Part shown: positions 6,936 through 15,047 of the stretch, piece after piece
Numbering within the stretch: the stretch's first letter is position 1
Layout of the letters: each line of letters opens with the position of its first letter
DNA from: DASQFU01 sp035632955
GTDB lineage: Bacteria; Eisenbacteria; RBG-16-71-46
Reading direction: 5' to 3'
Length of the DNA stretch: 38,604 bases
NCBI GenBank assembly: GCA_035632955.1
Contig: DASQFU010000129.1
Location: 1 to 38,604, forward strand
Program-made: the position numbers and the translations under genes
The notes under the pieces: generated by a model
Seen by the model: the letters and a program-made list of their open reading frames with translations, nothing else
Databases searched by the model: none
What the model was told of the DNA's origin: nothing

Positions 6936-8498
6936 ATGGATACGACCACCTGGATCGGCGGCATCGTGCTCGGTGCCGCCGTGTCGTTTGGGATCGGCTA
7001 CTGGATGCGCGCCCGCCTCGGCACCACACGGCTGCACAGCGCCGAACAGCAGGCGCAGCGGCTGCTCGAAGCGGCGGGGCGCGAAGCCGAGGCGGCGAAG
7101 CGTGGCGCGGTCGTGGAGGGCAAGGAGGAGGCGCTGCGCCTGCGCCAGCAGGTCGAGCGCGAGAGCCAGGAATCCCGCAACACGCAGCACGCGGCCGAGC
7201 GCGCGTTCCAGGAGCGCGAAGGGGCGTTCAATCGGCGCGTCGAGCTGATCGAGAAGAAGGAGCGCGAGCTGCGCCGGGTGGATCAGGAGCTCGCCAAGCG
7301 TGAGGAATCCGTGACGCTGCGCAACGGCCAGCTCGATACGTTGATCAGCGAGCAGACCACGCGCCTCGAACGGATCGCCGGCATGAACGCCGACCAGGCC
7401 AAGGCGCAGCTCATCAGCACGATCGACAGCGAAGCCCGCGCCGAAGCGTCCCGGTTGGTCGCAGACGTGCGCGAGACGGCGCAACGCAACGCGGAGCGCG
7501 AGGCGCGCCGCATCGTCACGCTCGCCATCCAGCGCTATGCAGGTGATCAGGTGTCCGAGTCGTCGGTGTCGGTCGTGCACCTGCCGAGCGACGACATGAA
7601 GGGCCGGATCATCGGTCGCGAGGGGCGCAACATCCGGTCGTTCGAGACCGTCACCGGCGTGGACGTGATCATCGACGACACCCCCGAGGCCGTGATTCTC
7701 TCGGGCTTCGACCCGGTGCGCCGCGAGATCGCTCGGCTGGCCTTGGAGCGCCTGGTGGCCGACGGGCGCATCCATCCGGCGCGCATCGAAGAAGTCGTGC
7801 AGAAGGTCCGCACCGAAGTGGAGGGGAAGATCCGCGAGCTCGGGGAGTTGTCGTGCCTCGAGGTCGGGGTGCACGGTATCCACGCCGAGCTGCAGCATCT
7901 GCTCGGCCGCCTGCACTACCGCACGTCGTACGGGCAGAATATCCTCCGCCATTCGATCGAAGTTGCGCACTTGTCCGGGATGATGGCGGCCGAAATCGGC
8001 ATGGACCAGAAGCTCGCCAAGCGTGGGGGACTGCTGCACGACATCGGCAAGGCGATCGACCACGATCACGAAGGCACGCATCCGGCGCTCGGCATGGAAG
8101 TGGCGGCCCGTTACGGCGAGGCGCAACCGGTACTGGAAGCGATCGGCTACCACCACGACGACTATTCCGGCGGCTCGTTGTGGCCGGTGCTGGTCTCGGC
8201 CGCCGACGCGATCTCGGGCGCGCGGCCGGGAGCTCGGCGCGAGAGCCTCGAGATCTACATCAAACGCCTCGAGGCGCTGGAGAAGATCGCGAGCGCGTTC
8301 CCGGGCGTGGAGAAGTCGTATGCGATCCAGGCCGGCCGAGAGATCCGCATCCTGGTCGAGCATGCGCGAGTCGACGATGCGCGCGCCACCGGGCTGGCCG
8401 GCGAGATCGCCCGCCGGATCGAGAAGGAGCTGGAGTACCCCGGACAGATCCGCGTCACGGTGATTCGTGAGACGCGTGCCGTCGACTACGCGAAATAG
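6936..8498 (+). CDS. rny: Ribonuclease Y
   Basis: Membrane-anchored endoribonuclease that starts mRNA decay. The product is 520 residues, normal for the family. In order: an N-terminal transmembrane helix (about 5-25, GGIVLGAAVSFGIGYWM), a long coiled coil (about 30-200), a KH RNA-binding domain with GRIIGREGRNIRSFE, and an HD phosphohydrolase domain with HSIEVAHLSGMMAAEIG and GGLLHDIGKAIDHD. I chose ATG 6936 because the membrane helix then starts at residue 5; upstream in-frame starts run into the 6S-like element. The following genes include the YmdB domain, a functional neighbour of RNase Y in many bacteria. Confidence 0.96.
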   Translation: MDTTTWIGGIVLGAAVSFGIGYWMRARLGTTRLHSAEQQAQRLLEAAGREAEAAKRGAVVEGKEEALRLRQQVERESQESRNTQHAAERAFQEREGAFNRRVELIEKKERELRRVDQELAKREESVTLRNGQLDTLISEQTTRLERIAGMNADQAKAQLISTIDSEARAEASRLVADVRETAQRNAEREARRIVTLAIQRYAGDQVSESSVSVVHLPSDDMKGRIIGREGRNIRSFETVTGVDVIIDDTPEAVILSGFDPVRREIARLALERLVADGRIHPARIEEVVQKVRTEVEGKIRELGELSCLEVGVHGIHAELQHLLGRLHYRTSYGQNILRHSIEVAHLSGMMAAEIGMDQKLAKRGGLLHDIGKAIDHDHEGTHPALGMEVAARYGEAQPVLEAIGYHHDDYSGGSLWPVLVSAADAISGARPGARRESLEIYIKRLEALEKIASAFPGVEKSYAIQAGREIRILVEHARVDDARATGLAGEIARRIEKELEYPGQIRVTVIRETRAVDYAK

Positions 8499-8533
8499 AC
8501 ACTCGCCCGAAACCGGGCGGGAGGGATCCAGGG

Positions 8534-8974
8534 ATGCAGGGGATGGTCGAGCTGATGGCGACGCTGTGCTGCGGCCTGTTCGCCGGTGCGGCCGTCTACA
8601 TCAGCCTCGTCGAGCACCCGGCCCGGATGGTTTGTGGCACCGGGCTCGCGGCCACCGAGTTCGTGCCGAGCTACAAGCGCGCGGCCGTGATGCAAGCGTC
8701 GCTCGCGGTGCTCGGTTTATTGCTGTCGCTCATGGCTTGGCGGCTCAGCGGCAGAGCTCCCTGGGCGGTGGGAGGGGTCGTGCTCGGCGCGGTGGTTCCC
8801 TTCACGCTCCTGGTGCTGCGGCCGACGAACGACGCCCTGCTCGATCCGGCGCTCGACCGCGACTCGGAACGAGCCCGGACGTTGCTCGAGCGCTGGGCCA
8901 GGCTGCACGCGGTTCGCAGCGTGGTGAGCCTGGTCGCGTTCGCGGTATTGCTGTGGGCGCACGGAACCTGGTGA
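8534..8974 (+). CDS. DUF1772 (anthrone oxygenase-like) membrane protein
   Basis: 146-residue integral membrane protein with four hydrophobic segments (about 7-28, 52-70, 76-95 and 125-142). It shows the DUF1772 pattern: an early EHPAR motif, SYKRAAVMQASLA, LRPTNDALL, and RWARLHAVRSVVSLVAF near the end. Some members are described as anthrone-oxygenase-like, but the bacterial role is unknown and no chemistry can be assigned here. GAGGG sits eight bases before the ATG. It lies between rny and the ymdB-folD fusion with short gaps, so it is probably cotranscribed. Confidence 0.8.
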   Translation: MQGMVELMATLCCGLFAGAAVYISLVEHPARMVCGTGLAATEFVPSYKRAAVMQASLAVLGLLLSLMAWRLSGRAPWAVGGVVLGAVVPFTLLVLRPTNDALLDPALDRDSERARTLLERWARLHAVRSVVSLVAFAVLLWAHGTW

Positions 8975-9002
8975 GCCACGTCCTACGGAAAGGAGCCTGC
9001 GC

Positions 9003-10688
9003 CTGAACCTGCTGTTCATCGCCGACGTGGTCGGCGCGCCGGGACGCGACGTCGTCCAGGCGCTGCTGCCGGATCTCCGCAAGCGCTACGACCTCTCGCT
9101 GGTCATCTGCAACGGCGAGAACGCGGCCGGCGGCTTCGGGCTCACGCGTGACTCGGCCGGCGCGCTCTATGGCGCCGGGATCGACGTCCTGACCGGTGGT
9201 AACCATCTCTGGGACCGCAAGGAGAGCATCGGCTACCTGTCCGAAGAGACGCGTCTGGTGCGCCCGGCCAACCTGCCGCCCGGAACTCCGGGGCAGGGCT
9301 GGGCCGTGTTCCAAGCGACCGACGGCACCAAGGTCGGGGTCGTGAACCTGCTCGGGCGGGTGTTCATGAAGGAGGCCGACTGCCCGTTCCGGACCGCCGA
9401 CCGGGCACTCGAAGCGCTGAAGGGCAAGTGCCAGGTGGTGCTGGTCGACATCCATGCGGAGACGACGGCCGAGAAGGTCGCGCTCGGCTGGTATCTGGAC
9501 GGGCGCGTCAGCGCCGTGCTCGGCACCCACACGCACGTGCAGACCGCGGACGACACGATCCTGCCGCAGGGCACCGCATTCCTGTGCGACGCGGGCATGA
9601 CCGGCGGTTTCGATTCGGTGATCGGCATGGACCGTCATGCGGCGCTCAAGCGCTTCTTGACGCTGCTGCCCGAGCGCTTCACGCCCGCGACCGGCGACCT
9701 GCGTATGAACGCAGTCATGCTGCGCCTCGACCCGACCAACGGCAGAGCACTCTCGATTCAGCGGTTGCAGCTGCCGTTCACCGGCCAGCCGTCGCGGGGC
9801 GCCGCCCGCCCGCTCTCGGGCGAGGAGCCGGCGGCCGCCGTGCGCGGAGTCGCGGCCACGCGGGTTCGGGAGCTGCGCGCCGCCGGCACGACGCCGGTGC
9901 TGGCGCTGATCTCGGTCGGCGACGACCCCGCGTCCCAGATCTATCTGCGGCGGAAGAGCGAGGCGTGCGCGGAGGTCGGAATCGAGGCGCGCCGTGTCGC
10001 GCTTGCCGCGGGTAGCGACACCGGCGCCATCATCGAGCGGGTGCGGGCGCTGGCGCGCTCGAGTGAGGTGCACGGCATCCTGGTGCAGCTTCCGCTCGCC
10101 CCGCCGGCCGAGGCGCAAGCGGTGCTGGAGGCGGTGCCGCCCGAGAAGGACGTGGACGGCTTCCACCCCGTCAACGCCGGACGACTCGCAGCCGGACTGC
10201 CGGGCTTCGTGCCGGCGACCCCGCGTGGGATCCTGGAGCTGCTGCGCTACTACCAGGTGCCGCTCGCCGGACGCCATGCCGTGGTGCTCGGGCGCAGCAA
10301 CGTCGTCGGGCGGCCGCTCGCGAACCTGCTCGCCTCGCGTGGCGTGGACATGACCGTGACCGTCGGTCACAGCGCGAGCGGGCCGCAGCTGCGCGAGCTC
10401 GCGCGCCAGGCCGACGTGCTGGTGGCGGCGATCGGCCGGCCCGAGTCGATCCGCGCCGAGTGGGTCAAGCCCGGCGCGACGGTCGTGGACGTCGGCATGC
10501 ACCGGGTGCCCGACACCCGCAGCTCGAGCGGCACCCGGCTCACCGGAGACGTCGACGCCGTTTCCGTCTCGCGCGTGGCCGGCGCCCTGACACCGGTGCC
10601 GGGCGGCGTCGGCCCGATGACCGTGGCGATGCTGATCGCCAACACCGTGATCGCCGCCGAGCAACAGCTCGCCGGCGTCCGGGTGTAA
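9003..10688 (+). CDS. YmdB-type metallophosphoesterase fused to FolD
   Basis: 561-residue fusion. Residues 1-250 form a YmdB/TIGR00282 phosphodiesterase (dinuclear metal; 2',3'-cyclic nucleotide hydrolysis in Bacillus YmdB) with ligands D8, E39/N40 (CNGENAAGG), N67/H68 (GGNHLWD), H151 and H176/H178 (GTHTHVQTAD). A linker of about 15 residues leads to a complete FolD domain (about 269-561): YLRRK with catalytic Tyr/Lys, GILVQLPL, KDVDGFHPVN, the NADP fold VVLGRSNVVGRPLANLL and TPVPGGVGPMT. FolD interconverts methylene-, methenyl- and formyl-tetrahydrofolate. The start is taken as CTG 9003: AAAGGAG lies seven bases upstream, and this start puts D8, E39, N40, N67 and H68 at exactly the family numbering. 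The first GTG (9027) would delete D8. It is followed by xseA, a common folD neighbour. Confidence 0.9.
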   Translation: MNLLFIADVVGAPGRDVVQALLPDLRKRYDLSLVICNGENAAGGFGLTRDSAGALYGAGIDVLTGGNHLWDRKESIGYLSEETRLVRPANLPPGTPGQGWAVFQATDGTKVGVVNLLGRVFMKEADCPFRTADRALEALKGKCQVVLVDIHAETTAEKVALGWYLDGRVSAVLGTHTHVQTADDTILPQGTAFLCDAGMTGGFDSVIGMDRHAALKRFLTLLPERFTPATGDLRMNAVMLRLDPTNGRALSIQRLQLPFTGQPSRGAARPLSGEEPAAAVRGVAATRVRELRAAGTTPVLALISVGDDPASQIYLRRKSEACAEVGIEARRVALAAGSDTGAIIERVRALARSSEVHGILVQLPLAPPAEAQAVLEAVPPEKDVDGFHPVNAGRLAAGLPGFVPATPRGILELLRYYQVPLAGRHAVVLGRSNVVGRPLANLLASRGVDMTVTVGHSASGPQLRELARQADVLVAAIGRPESIRAEWVKPGATVVDVGMHRVPDTRSSSGTRLTGDVDAVSVSRVAGALTPVPGGVGPMTVAMLIANTVIAAEQQLAGVRV

Positions 10689-10695
10689 GCGGGCG

Positions 10696-12063
10696 ATGGC
10701 GCTCTCGACCGCGCCGGATGCGATCCTCACGGTCACGACGCTCACGCGCCTGATCAAAGAGAAATTCGAGACCGGTTTCGCTCCCGTGTGGGTGCGGGGA
10801 GAGATCTCGAACCTGCGTCGCCCGAGCTCCGGCCACCTCTACTTCATGCTCAAGGACCGCCATCAGGCCGTGCTGCCTTGCGTCCTGTGGCGGACCACGG
10901 CGCTGCGGCTCGGCTTCGTGCCCAAGGACGGCCTCGAAGTCGAGGCGTATGGCCGGGTCACGATCTACGAGGCGGGCGGACAGTATCAGTTGATGACCGA
11001 ACACCTGCGACCCGGCGGGCTCGGGGCGTTGTTGCTGGCGTACGAAGAACTCAAGCGAAAACTCCAGGCCGAAGGGTTGTTCGACACCGACCGCAAGCAA
11101 CCGCTCCCGCTCTATCCGCGGCGCGTCGGCGTGGTCACGTCGCTGGTCGGAGCGGCGGTGCGAGACGTGATCAAGGTCCTGCGCGCCCGGTGGCCCGGAA
11201 TCGGGGTCGTCGTCGCGCCGGTGCGTGTGCAAGGGGAGGGCTCGGCGGGGGAGATCGCGGCGGCCATCCGGCGCTTCAACCGCTACGGCGAGGTCGACGT
11301 GCTGATCGTCGGCCGGGGCGGCGGCTCGCTCGAAGATCTGTGGTCGTTCAACGAGGAGATCGTGGTGCGGGCGATCGCGGCGTCGCGGATTCCGACCATC
11401 TGCGCGGTCGGCCACGAGGTCGACCAGACGCTCGCGGACCTGGCCGCGGACGTGCGCGCGGCCACGCCGTCGAACGCCGCCGAGCTGGCGGTGCGCGACG
11501 GCACCGAGACGCGCCGGCACGTGGGAGTGCTGGCGGGTCGCGCGCGGCGCGCGCTGGGGCACAGCGTGCGCGACCGCAGGCGGCGGCTCCAGCGCCTGAT
11601 CGAGCGCTACGGTTTCCGCCGGACGCGCGACGTGATCGATCGCTGGCGCCAGCGCGTGGACGAGCTAGGCGAGCGCATGCGCGCTGGAGTCGAGACGCGC
11701 CTGCGCGACGCGCGCGCGCGACTGGAGGCGACTCGGATGCGCTACGGGCTGAGAGAGTGGCCACGCCAGCTCGCGAGTCGCCGCGAGCGCGGCGCCGGCG
11801 TCGCCGCGCGCCTCGCGCGCGCCGTCGCCGACCTGGTTCGCGTGCGGCGCCAGACGCTCGCCGGATGCGCCGACCGGCTGCGCGCCCTGTCCCCGCGCCT
11901 GGTTCTGGAACGCGGATATTGCCTTGCTCGCGGCGCCGACGGTAGGCTGCTGCGCGTCGCGGCCGAGCTCGCCCTGGGCGAGCGGATCACGGTCGAGTTC
12001 ATGCGCGGGGAGGTGGACGCCCGCGTCGAAGCGGTGCGCCCGGGAGACGACGATGACGCCTAA
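10696..12063 (+). CDS. xseA: Exodeoxyribonuclease VII large subunit
   Basis: Catalytic subunit of the single-strand exonuclease ExoVII. The product is 455 residues. The N-terminal OB domain has VWVRGEISNLRRPSSGHLYF and KDGLEVEAYGRVTIYEAGGQYQL. The catalytic domain has VGVVTSLVGAAVRDVIKVL, the DVLIVGRGGGSLEDLWSFN motif and PTICAVGHEVDQTLADLAAD. A long Arg-rich coiled coil follows. The C-terminus carries LVLERGYCLAR. It starts eight bases after the folD stop and overlaps xseB by 11 bases, the usual folD-xseA-xseB order. Confidence 0.96.
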   Translation: MALSTAPDAILTVTTLTRLIKEKFETGFAPVWVRGEISNLRRPSSGHLYFMLKDRHQAVLPCVLWRTTALRLGFVPKDGLEVEAYGRVTIYEAGGQYQLMTEHLRPGGLGALLLAYEELKRKLQAEGLFDTDRKQPLPLYPRRVGVVTSLVGAAVRDVIKVLRARWPGIGVVVAPVRVQGEGSAGEIAAAIRRFNRYGEVDVLIVGRGGGSLEDLWSFNEEIVVRAIAASRIPTICAVGHEVDQTLADLAADVRAATPSNAAELAVRDGTETRRHVGVLAGRARRALGHSVRDRRRRLQRLIERYGFRRTRDVIDRWRQRVDELGERMRAGVETRLRDARARLEATRMRYGLREWPRQLASRRERGAGVAARLARAVADLVRVRRQTLAGCADRLRALSPRLVLERGYCLARGADGRLLRVAAELALGERITVEFMRGEVDARVEAVRPGDDDDA

Positions 12064-12361
12064 GCCCACACCTCGGACCCCGAACGACGCGGGCGCCGAA
12101 GCGCCGAGCTTCGAGCAGGCGCTCGCCCGGCTCGAGACCATCGTGTCCGAGCTCGAAGCCGGGAGTCTGTCGCTCGAGGACTCGATGGCGCGCTACGAAG
12201 AGGGCATGCGCCTCTCGCGGACGCTAACGCTGACGCTGGACGAAGCGGAGAAGCGGATCGAGCGTCTGGTGGAGAGCGAAGGGCAGCCCACGACCGAGCC
12301 TCTGGAGCTCGACCTGGAGCGCGCCGAAGAGCGCACCACCAAGGACGAGCTGCCGTTTTGA
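12053..12361 (+). CDS. xseB: Exodeoxyribonuclease VII small subunit
   Basis: Small subunit of ExoVII. The product is 102 residues, slightly longer than the usual 70-85 because of a Pro/Thr-rich start and an acidic tail ending in DELPF. The conserved core is SFEQALARLETIVSELEAGSLSLEDSM with YEEGMRLSR after it, the helical hairpin that docks on XseA. I chose ATG 12053, which overlaps the xseA end by 11 bases, since it gives the family N-terminus. The stop shares bases with the TTG start of the prenyl synthase gene. Confidence 0.93.
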   Translation: MTPKPTPRTPNDAGAEAPSFEQALARLETIVSELEAGSLSLEDSMARYEEGMRLSRTLTLTLDEAEKRIERLVESEGQPTTEPLELDLERAEERTTKDELPF

Positions 12362-13281
12362 GCCCGTCCCGCGCCGCGGCACCTTCGGGAATGCGCGCGA
12401 GCGCGGGTGCCCTGGCGGTTCGGCGGCGCGCGTTCGAGCGCTACTTCCAGCGCGTTCTGCCGCCGGCGAGCCAGACTCCCAGCCGCCTGCACGCGGCGAT
12501 GCGTTACGGCGCGCTCTCGCCCGGCAAGCGGCTGCGGCCGCTGCTGGTCCTGACCGCGTGCGAAGCGGTCGGCGGGCGTTGGACGACCGCGCTGCCCGCG
12601 GCCGCGGCCGTCGAGTGCATCCACGCCTATTCGCTGATTCACGACGATCTGCCGGCGATGGACGACGACGATTTCCGGCGGGGCCGGCCGACGACGCATC
12701 GGAAGTTCGGTGAAGCCGTTGCGATCCTGGCCGGCGACGCGCTCCTGGCGCTCGCCTTTCGGGAGCTGTCACGGGCGGCGGAGCGCCGCGTGTCCGACGC
12801 GCGCGTGATCGAGGCGGTGCGAATCCTCGCCGGTGCCAGCGGCAGCCAGTACCTGGTCGGCGGGCAGGCGATGGACCTCGAAGCGGAGGGGCGGGCGGTG
12901 AAGCTCGAGCGGGTGACCGAGATCCACCTGCGCAAGACCGGCGGGCTGATCAGCGCCTCGCTCAAGCTCGGCGGCCTGATCGGCGGCGCCAACCGCGCGG
13001 CGCTGCGGCGTTTCGACAAGCTCGGCCACGACCTGGGATTCGCGTTCCAGGTCCAGGACGACCTGTTGAACCGGACCTCGTCGTTGCGCAAGCTCGGCAA
13101 GCGCTCGCAGACCGATGCCAAGCGCGGCAAGGCCACCGTGCCCGCGGTGGCGGGCGAGGTCGCGGCCCGACTGCTGCTGGACGCGCTGTTCACGAACGCG
13201 ATCGAAGACGCCCAGCTGTTCGGCCGCCACGGGCGCAATCTCGAGCGCCTGATCCAGGTCGTCGCCGCGCGCGACCACTAA
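12358..13281 (+). CDS. ispA: Polyprenyl (farnesyl/geranylgeranyl) diphosphate synthase
   Basis: Condenses isopentenyl diphosphate with allylic diphosphates; it works with dxs downstream in isoprenoid supply. The 307-residue product (TTG start) has GKRLRPLLVL (57-66), the first Asp-rich motif HDDLPAMDDDDFRRGRPT (95-112), KTGGLISASLKLG, and a second motif DDLLN (234-238) in FQVQDDLLNRTS. In most members this motif is DDxxD, so the last Asp is replaced by Asn. GKATVP follows, as in FPP synthases. TTG 12358 overlaps the xseB stop (TTGA). ATG 12391 is an alternative that would shorten the protein by 11 residues. Product chain length cannot be read from the sequence. Confidence 0.88.
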   Translation: MSPSRAAAPSGMRASAGALAVRRRAFERYFQRVLPPASQTPSRLHAAMRYGALSPGKRLRPLLVLTACEAVGGRWTTALPAAAAVECIHAYSLIHDDLPAMDDDDFRRGRPTTHRKFGEAVAILAGDALLALAFRELSRAAERRVSDARVIEAVRILAGASGSQYLVGGQAMDLEAEGRAVKLERVTEIHLRKTGGLISASLKLGGLIGGANRAALRRFDKLGHDLGFAFQVQDDLLNRTSSLRKLGKRSQTDAKRGKATVPAVAGEVAARLLLDALFTNAIEDAQLFGRHGRNLERLIQVVAARDH

Positions 13282-13291
13282 TCTCCCCGGG

Positions 13292-14518
13292 ATGCCCGCG
13301 CCGCGCCGCGCCCGCCTCTGGCTCGCGCTGCCGTTGCTCTACGCGACGCTGGTGTTCGCGCCGATGCTGAGGAATCAGTTCTGGCGCGACGACTTCGGCT
13401 GGATCACCCGCACCATGGAAGCGATCCAGGATCCCGTCCGGTTGCTCGACGTCGCGAAGACCGACTTCCGGCTGATTCCGAGCCTCAGCTTCGTGCTGAA
13501 CTTCGCGCTCGCGGGTGTGAACCCCTTCGGCTACTACCTATTCAACCTGGCGCTGCACCTCGCCAACGTCGCGCTGGTGGTGGCGCTCGCGCGCCGTCTC
13601 GCGGCCGGCGATGCGCGCGTGGCGGTGATTGCCGGCATGCTGTTCGCCGGGGGATTCGCGAGCTACGGCGAGGCGGTGATCTGGATCTCGGCACGCACCG
13701 GACTGATCGCCGATCTGTTCTCCCTCGCCGCCCTCGTGACCCACGCGCGCCATCTCCAGGAAGGACGCCGCCGGGACGGCATCCTGGTTCCGATCTGGAC
13801 GGCCCTGGCGCTGCTCAGCAAGGAATCGGCGGTCGCTCTGGTGCCGTTGCTCGGGCTGCTCGAGGGGACGATCGGCAGGCGCGCGCCGGGCGTGGCTCCC
13901 GCCGCGCGAAGGTACGGGCTGCTGCTCGGCTTGCTCGTCGTCTATCTGGGGTTCGAGTTCGGGGTGCATCGTCGCGGCTCGGAGATCGTAGGACGCGACT
14001 ACGCGTTCGGCGCGCACGCGCTGCGCAACCTGATCGAGTACCTGGCGCGGATGATCCTCCCGCTCACGCCGAGCTCGATGATGGTCTCGATCGCGCCGGC
14101 ATGGCGCTCGCCGCTCGTGGTGATGTATGTCGTATCGATGGTCGCGGCGCCGCTCGTCTGGTTGTGGCTCGTATTCCGTCCGATCCCGCGCGCGGCGCGG
14201 TTCGGCCTCGTGTGGATCCCGATCGCGCTGCTGCCGTTCTTGTTCCTCACCTTCCGGACCATCACCCGCTACCTCTATATGCCGGGCGTGGGGGCGGCGA
14301 TCGCAGCCGCGGTGCTGACCGCGCGCGCTTGGGACCGGCGCCTAGCCACCGGACGGCCACCCTCGCGATCGTGGGCGATCGCGGCGGTGGTGCTGCTGGT
14401 CGCGCAGGCGATGGTCGTCAACGTCGTCATCCTGCAGCGCTACCGCGAGCAGAGAGCACTCGGCACGGCCGGCCAGCAGGATCTGGTCGAGCAGGCGCGC
14501 GCTCTGGGATTCCGCTGA
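13292..14518 (+). CDS. Multi-pass membrane protein, GT-C glycosyltransferase-like
   Basis: 408-residue integral membrane protein with about nine or ten hydrophobic segments. An early luminal-type acidic motif (RDDFGWITR, about 32-40) follows the first helix, as in GT-C enzymes that use lipid-linked sugars (PMT/ArnT-like). LNFALAGVNPFGYYLFNLALH resembles the second-helix region of PMT-type and TMTC-type proteins. Substrate and function are unknown. It might modify lipid A, glycans or proteins at the periplasmic face, or be an O-antigen-related protein. It follows the prenyl synthase gene by 10 bases and may be cotranscribed. Confidence 0.6.
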   Translation: MPAPRRARLWLALPLLYATLVFAPMLRNQFWRDDFGWITRTMEAIQDPVRLLDVAKTDFRLIPSLSFVLNFALAGVNPFGYYLFNLALHLANVALVVALARRLAAGDARVAVIAGMLFAGGFASYGEAVIWISARTGLIADLFSLAALVTHARHLQEGRRRDGILVPIWTALALLSKESAVALVPLLGLLEGTIGRRAPGVAPAARRYGLLLGLLVVYLGFEFGVHRRGSEIVGRDYAFGAHALRNLIEYLARMILPLTPSSMMVSIAPAWRSPLVVMYVVSMVAAPLVWLWLVFRPIPRAARFGLVWIPIALLPFLFLTFRTITRYLYMPGVGAAIAAAVLTARAWDRRLATGRPPSRSWAIAAVVLLVAQAMVVNVVILQRYREQRALGTAGQQDLVEQARALGFR

Positions 14519-14532
14519 GCCGGGAGCAGGAT

Positions 14533-14561
14533 TTGCCCGTCGCCGGCCGCATCCGTATCGT
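14533..14561 (+). promoter_or_regulatory. Possible promoter upstream of the DUF212-dxs genes
   Basis: TTGCCC (14533-14538) and TATCGT (14556-14561) are 17 bases apart in the gap after the GT-C-like gene. If real, transcription would begin near 14568, after the GTG at 14562, which would force a later start codon for the DUF212 gene. Match quality is modest. Confidence 0.3.
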
Positions 14562-15047
14562 GTGGGCCCGCGAAGCGAATCGCGGCGGTCGCGGTCATAC
14601 CCGGAACGCGAGGACGAACGTACGAACCACTTCTGGCTGGCACTGACCGTCGGATTTCTGGTGCAGGGCTACAAGGGCGTGAGCGAATACCTCCGCACCC
14701 AGCACTGGAACCTGCGGCGATTCGTCGAGACCGGGGGCATGCCGAGCTCCCACGCCGCCTCGGTGGCCGCTCTCTCCACCAGCGTCGCCGTGACCGAAGG
14801 CCTGCGCTCGCCCTTGTTCGGCGTCACTCTGTATTTCAGCTTGGTGGTTATGTATGATGCCGCGGGTTTGCGCCGTGCCGCTGGACGGCAGGCCGTGATC
14901 CTCAACCGCCTGATCGACGAGCACTTCGCTCACACCGAGAAGGAGGCGCAGCGGTTGATGGAGCTCCTCGGACACACTCCGTTCGAGGTGCTGGTGGGGG
15001 CCCTGCTCGGGGTCGCCAGCGCCCTGCTGTGGAACTGGATTCGATGA
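14562..15047 (+). CDS. DUF212 family (divergent PAP2) membrane protein
   Basis: Small membrane protein of the divergent PAP2 family (YuiD/DUF212), distantly related to acid phosphatases; function unproven. Hallmarks: WLALTVGFLVQGYKG, FVETGGMPSSHAASVAALST, YFSLVVMYDAAGLRRAAGRQA and a C-terminal hydrophobic helix. From the GTG at 14562 the protein has 161 residues, with about 20 Arg-rich residues that family members lack. The family N-terminus would fall at NHFWLAL, directly after an in-frame ACG (14622) that has GAGG eight bases upstream. The true start is therefore uncertain. dxs overlaps the stop by four bases. Confidence 0.85.
   Translation: MGPRSESRRSRSYPEREDERTNHFWLALTVGFLVQGYKGVSEYLRTQHWNLRRFVETGGMPSSHAASVAALSTSVAVTEGLRSPLFGVTLYFSLVVMYDAAGLRRAAGRQAVILNRLIDEHFAHTEKEAQRLMELLGHTPFEVLVGALLGVASALLWNWIR

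Noticed and set aside
9003..10688. YmdB-FolD fusion as a sequencing frameshift artefact
   Set aside because: Both domains and the linker are in one frame with no compressed or repeated bases at the junction, and both keep all catalytic residues.
8802..10757. Long reverse-strand frame opposite the ymdB-folD fusion gene
   Set aside because: It mirrors the real genes, is rich in Arg/His/Asp as antisense frames are, and shows no family motif.
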